Both the position numbers and the translations under genes were made by a program. From assembly GCA_964017185.1 (NCBI GenBank), contig OZ024870.1, forward strand, positions 26,745,621 through 26,809,620: a DNA stretch of 64,000 nucleotides, read 5' to 3'. The DNA is from Rugalucina vietnamica (Eukaryota; Mollusca; Bivalvia; Lucinida; Lucinidae). Of this stretch, positions 62,946 to 64,000 are shown one piece after another (position 1 is the stretch's first letter; every line of letters starts with the position of its first letter). The notes beneath the pieces are model-generated. The model was not told where the DNA came from, searched no databases, and saw only the letters and a program-made list of their open reading frames with translations.

Positions 62946-63139
62946 CTGTTCTGGAGTAGGATCATTTCCATCCAGTCAGTCTGGAACACACTGGAGTTGA
63001 TGAGGTTCTGGAACAACATCATGATCTCCAGTAAGAAGTCCTCCATGTCCGACAGCATGATAAACTTGTTGATGTAGGCGTTGTAGTGAGACTCGGTCAT
63101 CTGACGAAGAATACTCAGAAGCACTGCTACACACTCACC
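62946..63139 (-). CDS. DOCK-A gene exon 1 of those seen
   Basis: A 194-bp exon beginning in phase 0 (GECVAVLLSILRQMTESHYN) and ending two bases into a codon after LLQN. The acceptor is preceded by ctatctccag and the donor is gtatag. It encodes a helical segment that aligns with the DOCK family stretch ending in the conserved DWM...LLQN-type motif (here TDWMEMILLQN). Degraded copies of its 3' half lie just downstream at 62630-62843. It is the most upstream exon in the window. Confidence 0.93.
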
Positions 63140-63841
63140 CTGGAGATAGATGTATAGAAATACAAATCATAAACTATTTTATATTGGGTATGGGAAAGCT
63201 GACTCTGTGGCATGTTATTACCAGATTTATTAAAGATCCCATTCCTCACTGTCTCCCAATAAGCCCTGACTCCCGATATGCCAAAATGTTTAAGTACTTT
63301 TCTGTATCAATACACAAGTGCCAAAGCCCATATCAATCCCTAGTGAGCTAGAAAGTCACATCACATCATGTGACTCATATCATCCGTAGCCAAAGAAAGC
63401 TGTATATCCTCACTCACAGAACTTATATTTACTTATTCTGCTCTATTCAAAATCATGTGGATCATGTATACCCTCCCAAATTTGTTCTATAGGGGAAAAA
63501 TGTGGCCTACTAGTGGAGACTTTTTATAGCATATTTTCACTGCTAACAATAGCAACTGAAAATCATTTGGAAAACGTAAGCAATTTCTGATGATTTTTGA
63601 ATTGCACACTTGAAATTTATAGCAAATACTGTTAGCAATTACCATATTTGTTCTAATTAGCACACATGTTCCAATAAGGGCACACTATGGTAGTTTCCGA
63701 AAACCATGCACATAAGCGCTCACTGCTCGACTAGCATATTGGCATTTTTCATAAATTATTCACATAAATATGTAAATCATTGCATTAAAACTTCAACTCA
63801 AATGATCAAACACTATTATGTAAAGATTGGAACACTTATAT
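63140..63841. other. Intron sequence, nothing recognised
   Basis: Upstream intron of DOCK exon 1 as seen here. AT-rich, no exon or known repeat identified. Confidence 0.5.
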
Positions 63842-64000
63842 GAGCCGCGACGCGAGAAAACCGGTCTTCGGGGTTTCCGACAAGGTCTGACACAAACTGA
63901 CCTGTACAGTCACAGAAGCAGGCTAGAAGCTTGAAATTTGGGATATAAGAAGAAGAGGAAATATACTATCCGTGTAGCGAAAACAAAGGCCCTGATCAGC
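63842..64000 (-). mobile_element. Family F MITE, cut by the window edge
   Basis: GAGCCGCGACGCGAGAAAAC start, the flank gacctgtacagtcacagaag, then the first arm of the hairpin (gcgaaaacaaaggccctgat). The rest lies beyond 64000. Confidence 0.8.

Larger units (their letters stand above)
37003..63139 (-). other. DOCK1/2/5-type Rac GEF gene, partial locus (12 exons seen)
   Basis: This is a spliced minus-strand gene for a dedicator-of-cytokinesis protein of the DOCK-A group. In the known family these are cytosolic Rac activators that act with ELMO in engulfment, cell migration and myoblast fusion. Twelve exons were read by eye. Every one has AG acceptor and GT donor sites, and codon phases join without a break. 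Diagnostic strings are [45 protein letters not shown] and [12 protein letters not shown], which follow the order of vertebrate DOCK1. The part seen corresponds to the helical region after DHR-1 and the first part of DHR-2. The 5' exons are off the right edge. The catalytic end of DHR-2 and the C-terminal tail were not found to the left. Introns run from about 0.5 kb to 5.9 kb and are full of mobile elements. The family call is firm; DOCK1 versus DOCK2/5 orthology is not assigned. Confidence 0.95.

Noticed and set aside
62656-63124. 141-codon minus frame joining DOCK exon 1 to downstream sequence
   Set aside because: Only the first part is the true exon, ending at the donor at 62946. The rest is read-through into intron and duplicated exon pieces.

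Overview
The window looks like animal nuclear DNA, most likely from a bivalve mollusc. It is AT-rich and carries a spliceosomal gene with short phase-consistent exons and kilobase introns. It is packed with dispersed non-coding elements of the kind known from bivalves: tandem-repeat-bearing 'pearl'/Helentron-like elements, hairpin MITEs and Penelope-like retroelements. There are two assembly gaps, 23 N at 3423-3445 and 200 N at 33228-33427. No prokaryotic operon, CRISPR array or intact rRNA gene is visible. The clade is an inference from repeat style.

The only host gene I can support runs on the minus strand from 63139 down to 37003. It is a DOCK1/2/5-type (DOCK-A, Drosophila myoblast city-like) Rac guanine-nucleotide exchange factor. 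Twelve exons were read by eye. All have GT..AG boundaries and compatible phases, and joined they give the helical middle region and the start of the DHR-2 domain. Upstream exons lie beyond the right edge. No exon for the rest of DHR-2 was found to the left. The fifth exon seen is tandemly amplified to ten 85-bp units (77-bp exon plus 8 bp of residual intron), and four other exons have broken partial copies next to them.

Left part by region. 1-3258: tandemly duplicated blocks of a terminal-hairpin element plus a hairpin MITE. 3450-4060: a foldback. 6262-12220: a repeat (family E) opened by a 4.7-kb element with about 700-bp terminal inverted repeats (6613-11307) and by a hairpin MITE (11569-11806). 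13940-14031: a degenerate tRNA-like sequence. 15563-19191: an old Penelope-like copy split by an internally deleted L1/Tx1-like LINE (16139-19105). 19407-20593: a Helentron-like element. 21212-24262: a Penelope-like element with 282-bp inverted terminal repeats, whose RT frame has one in-frame TGA and one frameshift. 24283-26530: a second family-E copy with long inverted arms. 27341-29304: another Helentron-like element. 30262-33100: an unfamiliar 2.84-kb element with repeated TTGCCCAAATGGGCAA palindromes, inserted in a third E copy. 33875-35293: a 1.4-kb element with hAT-like ends.

Inside the DOCK introns are two 151-bp-monomer satellite elements (40118-42060 and 43071-45170), nested tandem-repeat elements (51656-54850, 55153-56412), long mosaic elements (47433-50463, 60045-62014), two foldbacks with CRE-like palindrome clusters (37701-38125, 45610-46200), and more than ten copies of a MITE centred on a 60-bp hairpin.

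The most interesting signals are: (1) the tenfold exon array, whose shared variant sites are all synonymous, and the wider exon-duplication pattern in that gene; (2) a common build in four or five otherwise different element families, namely an AACNAGA start, a small hairpin, a short inverted end, tandem monomers, GACGG/AACG oligonucleotide tracts and a closing hairpin, with a related motif inside the monomers; (3) CRE-bearing foldbacks; (4) the TTGCCC-palindrome element; (5) the TGA at a cysteine-like position in the Penelope-like RT. Several insertions are supported by matching empty sites within this window.
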